Assembly: GCA_013202185.1 (NCBI GenBank) | Contig: JABMSA010000575.1 | Span: 1 to 6,982 of the forward strand | Reading direction: 5' to 3' | Length of the DNA: 6,982 bases | From: Planctomycetota bacterium | Lineage (GTDB): Bacteria; Planctomycetota; PUPC01; JABMSA01 | In this document: in pieces, positions 1 through 5,481 of the stretch | Numbering within the stretch: the stretch's first letter is position 1 | Layout of the letters: every line of letters starts with the position of its first letter | Translations under genes and position numbers: made by a program | The notes under the pieces: generated by a model | Told to the model about the DNA's origin: nothing | What the model saw: only the letters and a program-made list of their open reading frames with translations | Database searches by the model: none

Positions 1-1
1 A

Positions 2-45
2 CCCAGGGCGTTGCCCTGGGCTTTCATAGTACGCCCCGTTGGGGC
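2..45. repeat. REP-like pair of GTT-loop hairpins
   Basis: Two perfect GC-rich hairpins lie side by side: arms 2-9 and 13-20 (8 bp) around GTT, then arms 33-37 and 41-45 (5 bp) around another GTT. The shared triloop and tandem layout match dispersed intergenic repeats often seen in PVC-group genomes, where they are sometimes mis-called as short peptides with a PRALPWA-like string. Reading from base 2 gives exactly such a peptide, open to a TAG at 164. I regard it as non-coding. The element may continue left of the window. No T-tract follows, so it is not a standard terminator. Confidence 0.6.
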
Positions 46-61
46 TCCGGAGCGCGCCTGC

Positions 62-97
62 ATAATTGTACATTCCATTGTTCATTGCAACAATTAT
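62..97. repeat. AT-rich 8-bp dyad, possible operator
   Basis: ATAATTGT at 62-69 is matched by its exact reverse complement ACAATTAT at 90-97, with a 20-base spacer. It is AT-rich against a GC-rich background and lies upstream of a possible -10 box at 134. It could be an operator or chance; no regulator is encoded nearby. Confidence 0.25.
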
Positions 98-133
98 CAA
101 GAACTGTCTCTTTTTTCGGAGGAGAGCCCGCCT

Positions 134-139
134 TATAAT
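134..139 (+). promoter_or_regulatory. Possible -10 box upstream of the first gene
   Basis: A perfect TATAAT occurs here, but the bases 16-18 upstream are a run of T with no good -35 match. A GGAGGA at 118-123 and an ATG at 138 overlap the same stretch. That ATG opens only a 14-codon frame ending at the TGA at 180-182, inside the palindromic element. It could be the first gene's original promoter or the remains of its start region. Confidence 0.25.
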
Positions 140-169
140 GATTGCCGACCGGAAGACGGCCTCTAGCTT

Positions 170-272
170 CCAATGGCATTGACTTAAGGGCGGAAGAGGG
201 CAGGCAATTCGCTCAAGGTCTCGCTCAGCGCTGCCCCTACGCAGACCGACCCCCTTAAGTCAATGCCATTGG
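170..272. mobile_element. MITE-like palindromic element with 21-bp terminal inverted repeats
   Basis: Bases 170-190 and 252-272 are perfect 21-bp inverted repeats around a 61-base core. The core has a further 6-bp dyad (GGGCAG at 198-203, CTGCCC at 231-236), so the whole segment could fold into a long hairpin. No transposase is encoded. The trinucleotide CTT flanks both ends (167-169 and 273-275), a possible but very short target duplication. Size and symmetry fit a miniature inverted-repeat transposable element or the fused ends of a deleted insertion sequence. A structured regulatory element is the alternative. The parent transposon family is not identified. Confidence 0.5.
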
Positions 273-1990
273 CTTGTCGCTTCCAGATGTCTTCATGCGC
301 ACCCGGAGATGCTCTTGCCGTGACGCAATACCGAATCAAAACCCAAAGCGGCGCCTCGCCCGTCGAGGCCGGGCTGGGAATCGTCCACGCTCACAGCATC
401 GTGGCGACGACAACCGACGAGCTGACCGTCTGTCCTTCACCAGCATCGTTCGAGCTGGCCGTTGGCAGTCGAAAGTGCGCGGGCGAGATTGCGGACCTGG
501 ACCTGGAACCGGGAACGTACGATTGCATCGCGCGGTTCGGAACGGCCGATGGGCCGCCAATCGAAAAGAAGATGCGGCTCTACCTGATCGATCCGTCGCG
601 CATCTGCCGGCGGTTCGGCGCACGATACGGCTCGCTGGAATACGACCTGCCGGTTGTTACCGGACCCGGCAAGACGCAACCCTGGAACAGCCTGTGGAAA
701 ACAAACGAGGTGGCCGACATAGTCGTCGATTTCGAGCAGCCTTACAAGTTCGTCCTGTGGCGGGGGATGTCGTTCGCGCCGTCGTGGGCGCTCGACAACG
801 TGATAACTTCCAACTTCTTCGCGGAGACCGTGGAGCCTGGGGTGTTTCGCGATTGCTGCGAGATGATGAGCGACCGCGAGTGCCGCTACATTCACGCACG
901 CGTCATCCACAGTTCGCCCGCACGGGTGGTCATCCACTGGCGGCATCCGCTCAGCGACTCGGCCTACAACATCTGGCGCAATCAGTGGGTCGACGAGCTT
1001 TACTACATCTATCCCGACGGCGTCGCCGCGCGGAACGTCACCATACATCTCGATCCGAACGACGAGGCTGTGTGGCAGACGTGCCCGCAAACCGGCCGGC
1101 AGGTGCCGTACAGTATGATGAGCGGCGCGCCCGGCAAACGAACGTTCAACGACATGGAGTTCATCACCGTCAATCCGCCGGGGGCGACGTCGGACGACGT
1201 CACGCCGCTGGAGGCGTTTACGATGCTCGACGGCAACGACTTCGCCTGCACGTATCGATGGCCAACGCCCACGGATTTCGGCAAGGAGCCGCTGCCGAAG
1301 CTCGACGAATACATTTTCCGCATGAATTATCTCGGTCGGCCGGGGGTGTTCATTGCCACGCCGCCCGCCGGCCTGCAGATGCGCCTCCAGCCAAATGCAC
1401 CCGGGATGCGCTACGAGGCCGGGGAACGCGTGGAGGACGACCGCTGGGCAAGCCTGCCCGATGTGCCCGCGAATTTTCACGACTGCATACACTGGCCCAT
1501 CACGCGCGGACATGGCACGAGCATAATTGCCGACGTGGCACAATACCACGACCGCCCGACGCATACCTTCCTGGGCTTCGCCAATAATGCGCCCGTCGAC
1601 GTGCAGCCCAATGGCGCGGTAACGTGGACCTGGCTGTCCGGCATGGCACCCGATGACGATACTGAATTACGCGCAAAGGTCAAGGCGTGGATCGCTCCGC
1701 CGCCGTTGCAGGGCGCCTGCTACGATCATCAACAGAGAGCATACATCGTGGCAGCGCCGAGCGACAGCGCCGAGCTATCGGTCAGCCCCGCGCAACGTCT
1801 CGTCAGCCCGACGTTAATCCTGCGCGGGTGTGATGCGGCGTCGGCCCGTGTCGAAATCGACGGCGAGGCGCTCGATCCGGCAGACGTGGCCGCCGGCCCC
1901 GAGCGAAGGCTCGATTCCGTGCAGACCGTGGTAACGCTCAGGCACGCGCCGATCGGCTGCCGAAGTATTCGCATACAAATGGTTGACTAA
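263..1990 (+). CDS. Large beta-rich protein of unknown function (PVC-type family)
   Basis: This encodes up to 575 residues with no recognisable enzyme motif, signal peptide or membrane helix. Numbered from the first Met, residues ~20-110 look like a small beta domain ending in KKMRLYLID. The conserved-looking core includes WRGMSFAPSW at 166-175, ARVIHSSPARVVIHWRH at 212-228 and WVDELYYIYPDGV at 242-254. I associate these strings with uncharacterised large proteins of Lentisphaerae, Planctomycetes and similar bacteria, from memory and unsearched. Residues ~510-575 resemble a closing beta-sandwich domain. The start is uncertain: the ATG at 263 lies inside the right inverted repeat, the ATG at 287 has no Shine-Dalgarno, and the GTG at 320 has GGAG at 305-308 (11-base gap) and would begin (V/M)TQYRIKTQ. 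The 5' end may have been remodelled by the adjacent element. A role in polysaccharide or sugar processing is only a guess. Confidence 0.75.
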   Translation: MPLACRFQMSSCAPGDALAVTQYRIKTQSGASPVEAGLGIVHAHSIVATTTDELTVCPSPASFELAVGSRKCAGEIADLDLEPGTYDCIARFGTADGPPIEKKMRLYLIDPSRICRRFGARYGSLEYDLPVVTGPGKTQPWNSLWKTNEVADIVVDFEQPYKFVLWRGMSFAPSWALDNVITSNFFAETVEPGVFRDCCEMMSDRECRYIHARVIHSSPARVVIHWRHPLSDSAYNIWRNQWVDELYYIYPDGVAARNVTIHLDPNDEAVWQTCPQTGRQVPYSMMSGAPGKRTFNDMEFITVNPPGATSDDVTPLEAFTMLDGNDFACTYRWPTPTDFGKEPLPKLDEYIFRMNYLGRPGVFIATPPAGLQMRLQPNAPGMRYEAGERVEDDRWASLPDVPANFHDCIHWPITRGHGTSIIADVAQYHDRPTHTFLGFANNAPVDVQPNGAVTWTWLSGMAPDDDTELRAKVKAWIAPPPLQGACYDHQQRAYIVAAPSDSAELSVSPAQRLVSPTLILRGCDAASARVEIDGEALDPADVAAGPERRLDSVQTVVTLRHAPIGCRSIRIQMVD

Positions 1991-2011
1991 CGACGGGGAA
2001 TGGTGTATAAT
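1983..2011 (+). promoter_or_regulatory. Sigma70-type promoter for the AKR-like gene
   Basis: TTGACT at 1983-1988 and TATAAT at 2006-2011 are separated by the ideal 17 bases. The -35 box overlaps the last codons and stop (1988-1990) of the upstream gene. Transcription should begin near 2018, giving a leader of about 57 bases. An independent promoter here implies that the second and third genes can be expressed without the first. Confidence 0.75.
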
Positions 2012-2074
2012 TCCAATAGAATGAACAGAAACGAACTCGATTGAATACACCTCGATGACCACAAGGAGTAGATC

Positions 2075-2923
2075 ATGGCAGACGAATTTCCACGCACAAC
2101 CGTCGGCGGCGTTTCGCTTTCGCGGATGATAATCGGCACCAACTGGTTCCTGGGTTTCTCGCACACGAGCCTGGCGCAGGACAAGTTCATCAAGAGCTAC
2201 CAGACGCGCGAGAACGTGGCGGACATCCTCGCCGTATTCCTGAACGCCGGCGTCAATGCGATCATGGGGTCTCCGAACCAGATGCTGACCGATGCCATCA
2301 ACGACGCCCAACAGCGCACGGGCCGCGAGCTGATCCAGATCATCACGCCCGGCTTCGACGTCACCGGAAAGGGCAAGGCCGAGGATCAGCCGGAGGCGCA
2401 GCTCGACAAGGCCAAGAAACTCGGCGCCACGTTCTGCTTTCCCCATACCAGCGCCATCGAGGAGCTCATAGACAAGCGCGCCAAGGTAATACGCGACATC
2501 GACAAATACACGAATATGATCCGCGACCGCGAGATGATACCCGGGCTCTCTTGCCACATGCCCGAGTCCGTAACCTACGCCGACGCACAGGGGGCGGACG
2601 TCGAGACGTACATCCAGCTTTACAACGCAGCCGGCTTCCTCATGCAGGTCGAGATCGACTGGGTCATGAGCGTGATCCGCAACGCAAAGAAGCCGGTGAT
2701 GACCATCAAGCCGCTCGCCGCCGGCCGCCTGATGCCCGTGGTAGGCTTGGCGTTCGTGTGGAATACCCTCCGCGATCAGGATATGGTCACCATCGGCACC
2801 ACCACGCCCGACGAGGCGAGGGAGGTGATCGACATCTCGCTCGATCTCCTTGCCCGGCGCGTGCCCGATTACGACCTGCAAAGCACCCGCAGCAAGGCGA
2901 ACCTCAAGGCCGCGGGAAGTTGA
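2075..2923 (+). CDS. Aldo/keto reductase-like TIM-barrel protein, function unknown
   Basis: This 282-residue protein has the size and end-motifs of an aldo/keto reductase-type barrel. It opens with FPRTTVGGVSLSRMIIGTNW (residues 5-24), a first strand and glycine turn. Late strands carry PVMTIKPLAAGR at 207-218, and GTTTPDEARE at 241-250 matches the C-terminal phosphate-binding corner of that superfamily. Histidines occur in CFPHTS (His124) and SCHMP (His151), but I cannot place the usual Asp-Tyr-Lys-His tetrad, so reductase activity is doubtful. The ATG is preceded by AAGGAG at 2063-2068 with a 6-base gap, so the start is secure. It has its own promoter and is probably cotranscribed with the gene 56 bases downstream. 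The product is probably cytoplasmic, since no signal peptide is seen. It could also be another TIM-barrel family, such as a sugar isomerase-like protein. Confidence 0.85.
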   Translation: MADEFPRTTVGGVSLSRMIIGTNWFLGFSHTSLAQDKFIKSYQTRENVADILAVFLNAGVNAIMGSPNQMLTDAINDAQQRTGRELIQIITPGFDVTGKGKAEDQPEAQLDKAKKLGATFCFPHTSAIEELIDKRAKVIRDIDKYTNMIRDREMIPGLSCHMPESVTYADAQGADVETYIQLYNAAGFLMQVEIDWVMSVIRNAKKPVMTIKPLAAGRLMPVVGLAFVWNTLRDQDMVTIGTTTPDEAREVIDISLDLLARRVPDYDLQSTRSKANLKAAGS

Positions 2924-2979
2924 TGAATGAGCAATGTGCGTGGCCGAGAGCAAGGCTGCGCTGAAGGAGCCATCCTGAA

Positions 2980-4425
2980 ATGTCCACCTCCAAACTTGAA
3001 GTAGTCGACGTCGGCAGCAACTGCTACACGGTTAACGCCGCGAATCGAACGGTGGCGCTGATCAGCAGCCAGGGCTACATAGACTGGCTGCTCAAGTCGC
3101 CGATGCAGGATGGCCCGCTCCACAAGTCGATCCGCAAGGAAACGCATTTTTGCTACGTGCTGGGGTTCAAGCTGTTGCTCACCACGCCGACCCCGGAAAC
3201 GCTTCTCAAGAAGTTCTCGTATCGCCTGGAAGACGACGGTGCGCGCCTCGTGCTGACCGGGCATTGCGAAAGCAAAGACGGCAAGTTCCTCTCCGACACA
3301 GCCGCCACGCTGCGCACTGATGAGCAAGCCACCCGCTACGAATGGGATATGGACACGACCATCACGTGCGTTGCCGACACGCCGCAGGAGGTGAAATTCC
3401 TCGAGTACAACAACGTGTACCCAAGCGAGTGCGGCCGATGCATGCTGTTTGCACCGTCCAAGAAATACGATTGCACGCTGATTACCGATCGCGACGGCAC
3501 GGTCTGGAAATTCCCCCATCAACACCTGTTGCACTATGGCAGGAAGCTCACCCAACTGGAATTTGCCGAAGGCTCGGTGGCAGGCTTCTTCGGCGAGGAC
3601 ACCGGCAGCCCGGTGGCGGTCGTGAACGAGAGCAGCATTGCACCCGATTGGGGCATTTGCGATATGTACTACGATCTCCACTGCTGCGGCCGGCCGGAGC
3701 GTCCGATGAATCCCGGCGAGCAATGGAACTTCAAGTACCTCATCAAGTACCTCGGGCGGGCCGAGTCTGAAAAGTACCTGGCGGCCGCGAAGCCCGTTCC
3801 GGTGACGGCGGAAGACTGGGAAAAGCACGATTACCCGCGCCTCGATCTCGGCATGAATTCGTTCAATCGTCGGGTGAACATCGACAGGCTCGACGACGCC
3901 AGCGGATTCCGGCCCAGGCCCCCGACCAAGGTGTGGGACAAGGAGACCGGCCACTCCGCCAAGGGCTCGCTGCTGATCACCAACGAGAAGGCGAAAGAAA
4001 CCGTTTGGATCGCCGAGCCGCCGACGCAAATCCCCAAGGAAACGAAACTGAACATCACGGGCATGTTCAAGACGGAGAACGTGACCGGCAAGGGGGCCTT
4101 CATCCGCGTTCGGTATCACACCTACGTATGGCATCCCGGGCCGCACATCGAGTGGCCCGCAACGCTGGAGTCGATCCCCGTGACCGGCACGACCCCCGGT
4201 TGGGTGAAAGTGACCGTGCCCGAGCTGCACGTTCCCGAGGAGCACTTCGACTACCTGGTCTGTATTGATGTGGTCCTGGACGGCAAAGGCAAGGCGTGGC
4301 TGACGGACGTCGACATCGACCTGCAGCCTGCGCCGTCGGAGCAGCCGATTCTCGAAGAGGGTTCATCGCGCGCGAAAAGCGTGGCGTCGGGCGCCGGCGG
4401 AGCGGCGTCGGGCTCCGCCATGTGA
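2980..4425 (+). CDS. Two-domain beta-sandwich protein, carbohydrate-binding-like C-terminus
   Basis: This encodes 481 residues of unknown function. The ATG follows AAGGAG at 2964-2969 with a 10-base gap. Residues ~1-270 form a strand-rich region rich in aromatics and Cys (GVYPSEC-like turn near 147-151, CC at 225-226) that closes with RPMNPGEQWNFKYLIKYL at 231-248. This resembles the final strands of galactose-mutarotase-like sandwiches. Residues ~290-450 look like a jelly-roll carbohydrate-binding module, ending TTPGWVKVTVPE (404-415) and GKGKAWLTDVDID (435-447), where such modules usually have an aspartate-flanked last strand. The last ~25 residues are a Gly/Ala/Ser-rich tail made of a 7-residue imperfect repeat. 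No signal peptide is evident. It lies 56 bases after the AKR-like gene with no obvious promoter between, so it is probably in the same transcript. A sugar-related role is inferred only from the fold impression. Confidence 0.85.
   Translation: MSTSKLEVVDVGSNCYTVNAANRTVALISSQGYIDWLLKSPMQDGPLHKSIRKETHFCYVLGFKLLLTTPTPETLLKKFSYRLEDDGARLVLTGHCESKDGKFLSDTAATLRTDEQATRYEWDMDTTITCVADTPQEVKFLEYNNVYPSECGRCMLFAPSKKYDCTLITDRDGTVWKFPHQHLLHYGRKLTQLEFAEGSVAGFFGEDTGSPVAVVNESSIAPDWGICDMYYDLHCCGRPERPMNPGEQWNFKYLIKYLGRAESEKYLAAAKPVPVTAEDWEKHDYPRLDLGMNSFNRRVNIDRLDDASGFRPRPPTKVWDKETGHSAKGSLLITNEKAKETVWIAEPPTQIPKETKLNITGMFKTENVTGKGAFIRVRYHTYVWHPGPHIEWPATLESIPVTGTTPGWVKVTVPELHVPEEHFDYLVCIDVVLDGKGKAWLTDVDIDLQPAPSEQPILEEGSSRAKSVASGAGGAASGSAM
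4396..4419 (+). repeat. GC hairpin over the 3' end of the beta-sandwich gene
   Basis: GGCGGAGC (4396-4403) and GCTCCGCC (4412-4419) form a perfect 8-bp stem with an 8-base loop ending just before the stop codon at 4423-4425. A 10-base direct repeat (4383-4392 and 4404-4413) sits in the same place and generates the Gly/Ala/Ser tail. There is no T-run after it, so intrinsic termination is unlikely. It may slow 3' mRNA decay. Confidence 0.4.
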
Positions 4426-4529
4426 CGCTGGAGAAAAGCGCCAGGCGATCCGCAGGGCCCCGTTCATCGAGCTTCCTGCCATCCGGAATCGTGTCTCGCC
4501 GCCCAACGAATGGATTCAGCGGCGGGCGC

Positions 4530-4913
4530 TCAGCGGCGCCGGTTGAACGTGTAACCGGGTGGCGGCCCCGACTCCGGCAATTCGATTTTTCCCAGCTTCA
4601 CAAGCTTGGCCTGTATTGCCCCCGAAGTACGCTGATGAATCTTGGCAAGCTCCGCCATCGACGTGCCGGCGTCGAATCCACTGACGAGGCCGGCGGCTTC
4701 CTCTTCCGGCCACGGCTTGCCTGCGTTACCGGGAAGGTTCTTCTTCTGTGTTGTCCGCCCCGACTCGTATTCCAAGGCGTGGATAGCTGAATACAAGGCC
4801 CGCACTATTCTCGCATTCTGATACGGGCTGCTCTCGGGATACTGCTCTCCCGTGATCGGATCAATGCCGTCAGCCAAGAGCCGAATCAACTTCAGTGCTT
4901 CGGTAGTGTCCAT
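4530..4913 (-). CDS. Small helix-turn-helix conserved hypothetical protein
   Basis: This encodes 127 residues from the ATG at 4913, which has AAGGAG (plus-strand 4920-4925) six bases upstream. A TTG at 4934 would add seven residues but overlaps that ribosome site and is rejected. Residues 1-49 form a helical segment with IDPITGEQYP (17-26) and RIVRALYSAIHALE (35-48). Residues ~66-110 read as a Myb/SANT-like or sigma-like helix-turn-helix: PWPEEEAAGL, then SMAELAKIHQRTSGAIQAKL, then VKLGKI. Such modules accompany DNA binding, and small proteins of this two-part form occur widely as uncharacterised genes. The C-terminus is proline-rich then basic (NRRR). It faces the gene to its left convergently (104-bp gap, no convincing terminator) and is divergent from the ABC operon. 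It could regulate that operon, but nothing shows this. Confidence 0.8.
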   Translation of the reverse strand: MDTTEALKLIRLLADGIDPITGEQYPESSPYQNARIVRALYSAIHALEYESGRTTQKKNLPGNAGKPWPEEEAAGLVSGFDAGTSMAELAKIHQRTSGAIQAKLVKLGKIELPESGPPPGYTFNRRR

Positions 4914-4974
4914 GCAGTTCTCCTTTGCGCCCAATTGCTGATCATTCGGTCTGCCTCATGACCTCATCGAAACC

Positions 4975-5002
4975 ATTATAACATTGCCTGGGCGAATGTC
5001 AA
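4975..5002 (-). promoter_or_regulatory. Near-perfect promoter of the helix-turn-helix gene
   Basis: On the minus strand TTGACA (plus coordinates 4997-5002) and TATAAT (4975-4980) both match the consensus exactly, with a 16-base spacer. The start codon at 4913 lies 61 bases past the -10 box, giving a leader of roughly 55 bases. This is the strongest promoter in the window by consensus match. Confidence 0.8.
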
Positions 5003-5055
5003 GTCTGTTTCTTCTGCGCTGCCCGGGGGGCCGGATGTGAAGATTTCGCGGGCAC

Positions 5056-5090
5056 TGCGCCTCCGCCGGCCTTAATACTTGTTTTGTCGC
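5056..5090 (+). repeat. 35-bp direct repeat, copy 1
   Basis: This matches 5210-5244 at 33 of 35 positions, differing at 5077 (A versus C) and 5086 (G versus A). It contains the GCCGGC palindrome (5065-5070) and a TTGTTT. Unlike copy 2, it has no -10 box 17 bases downstream. The two copies start 154 bases apart and bracket the low-complexity tract. Confidence 0.85.
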
Positions 5091-5107
5091 GTCGTCTTGG
5101 GCGGCGG

Positions 5108-5175
5108 GACGAGGACGATTCGGAGTACGGAAAGAAACGGATCGACGACGAGGACGACGACGAGGACGATTCGGA
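5108..5175. repeat. Low-complexity GAC/GAG triplet tract with internal 17-bp repeat
   Basis: Runs of GAC and GAG triplets fill the segment. A perfect 17-base repeat occurs at 5108-5124 and 5159-5175, 51 bases apart. On the plus strand one frame reads as an acidic tail (DEDDSE, then DDEDDDEDDSDVETIA before TGA at 5192). On the minus strand another reads as polyserine. Similar degenerate triplet tracts are common between genes in PVC-type genomes, so I treat it as a non-coding repeat. Confidence 0.65.
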
Positions 5176-5209
5176 TGTCGAGACGATAGCTTGAACCAAG
5201 ATTCACAAG

Positions 5210-5244
5210 TGCGCCTCCGCCGGCCTTAATCCTTGTTTTATCGC
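5210..5244 (+). repeat. 35-bp direct repeat, copy 2
   Basis: This is the second copy of the repeat at 5056-5090 (33/35 identical). Its 3' part supplies the TTGTTT -35 box of the promoter at 5233-5261. With copy 1 it delimits a 154-bp unit, consistent with a partial tandem duplication or a dispersed repeat family. Confidence 0.85.
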
Positions 5245-5261
5245 CCTGTACCTCATATAAT
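5233..5261 (+). promoter_or_regulatory. Sigma70-type promoter, probably for the ABC operon
   Basis: TTGTTT at 5233-5238 and TATAAT at 5256-5261 are spaced by 17 bases. The -35 half lies in repeat copy 2. Transcription from about 5268 would give a leader of ~214 bases before the ABC ATPase start, holding three dyads. No closer promoter upstream of 5482 is convincing. Confidence 0.6.
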
Positions 5262-5288
5262 GGAATGTATAAAAGGAATCTTGAACTT

Positions 5289-5305
5289 TTCCTGGTGTGC
5301 AGGAA
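5289..5305 (+). promoter_or_regulatory. Leader dyad 1 (6-bp stem, 5-base loop)
   Basis: TTCCTG at 5289-5294 pairs exactly with CAGGAA at 5300-5305 around GTGTG. It is a small RNA hairpin or protein site about 21 bases into the predicted leader. Alone it could be chance. Confidence 0.3.
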
Positions 5306-5310
5306 CTATT

Positions 5311-5329
5311 ATCACACAACCGATGTGAT
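5311..5329 (+). promoter_or_regulatory. Leader dyad 2 (ATCACA-N7-TGTGAT)
   Basis: A perfect 6-bp inverted repeat with a 7-base spacer lies six bases after dyad 1. The halves are inverted relative to the CRP/FNR order TGTGA-N6-TCACA, so it is not a CRP-type site. It could be an operator for another dimeric regulator. Confidence 0.3.
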
Positions 5330-5428
5330 CTCGGTCGGACGAAAAGCCCTGTGTTTGGGGAGAGGCCGCCATCAAGCTAGTACCTGTCCTGCGTTCTGCC
5401 GCCACCATCTTTTCCCCTGAATGTATGC

Positions 5429-5452
5429 TGTAATACGGGTGGTTGTATTACA
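5429..5452 (+). promoter_or_regulatory. Leader dyad 3, operator-like (TGTAATAC-N8-GTATTACA)
   Basis: A perfect 8-bp inverted repeat with an 8-base spacer ends ten bases before the ABC gene's Shine-Dalgarno. Half-site centres are 16 bp apart, about one and a half helical turns. The AT-rich arms make a weak RNA stem, so binding by a dimeric repressor fits better. GntR or TetR family sites can look like this, but the regulator is not in the window. Confidence 0.45.
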
Positions 5453-5461
5453 CCTGCAAAT

Positions 5462-5468
5462 AAGGAGG
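5462..5468 (+). promoter_or_regulatory. Strong Shine-Dalgarno with two candidate ATGs
   Basis: AAGGAGG lies 13 bases before the ABC ATG at 5482, a long gap. A nearer ATG at 5472 (3-base gap) opens only MPTND then TGA at 5487, overlapping the ABC start. The family start MIEVKELRKAFG fixes 5482 as correct. Confidence 0.6.
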
Positions 5469-5481
5469 TCAATGCCAACAA

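Larger units (their letters stand above)
4914..5481. other. Divergent intergenic region, 568 bp
   Basis: No gene with a credible start lies between the helix-turn-helix gene and the ABC ATPase gene. The stretch contains the minus-strand promoter, two 35-bp direct repeats, an acidic/serine low-complexity tract, a plus-strand promoter and three dyads. A serine-rich 66-codon minus-strand frame (4999-5199) and an acidic plus-strand frame without ATG (4982-5194) both exist because of the repeated triplets. I see no tRNA or known riboswitch. Confidence 0.7.

Noticed and set aside
2..166. Open plus-strand frame entering from the left edge (PRALPWA-type peptide)
   Set aside because: It is generated by the hairpin repeat. 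The downstream part has no protein-like character.
1814..2953. 379-codon open frame on the minus strand
   Set aside because: It lies antisense to the well-supported AKR-like gene and the end of the first gene, has no ribosome site or family resemblance, and arises from high third-position GC.
2923..2964. 13-codon frame overlapping the AKR-like stop (TGATGA)
   Set aside because: It is too short, lacks a Shine-Dalgarno and has no recognisable product.
2869..4245. 458-codon open frame on the minus strand
   Set aside because: It is a shadow of the beta-sandwich gene. Its composition, rich in His, Arg and Gly, is typical of antisense frames.
4497..4524. Terminator between the convergent genes (CGCCGC / GCGGCG dyad)
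   Set aside because: It has a six-base stem, a 16-base loop and no T-run on either strand.
4999..5199. Serine-rich 66-codon minus-strand frame
   Set aside because: It is built from the triplet repeat, has no ribosome site, and overlaps the minus-strand promoter at its 3' end. It is described as a repeat instead.
69..5269. 11-base inverted match between 69-79 and 5259-5269
   Set aside because: Matches of this length are expected by chance in a 7-kb window.
5311..5329. CRP/FNR binding site
   Set aside because: The half-sites are in the opposite order to the CRP/FNR consensus.
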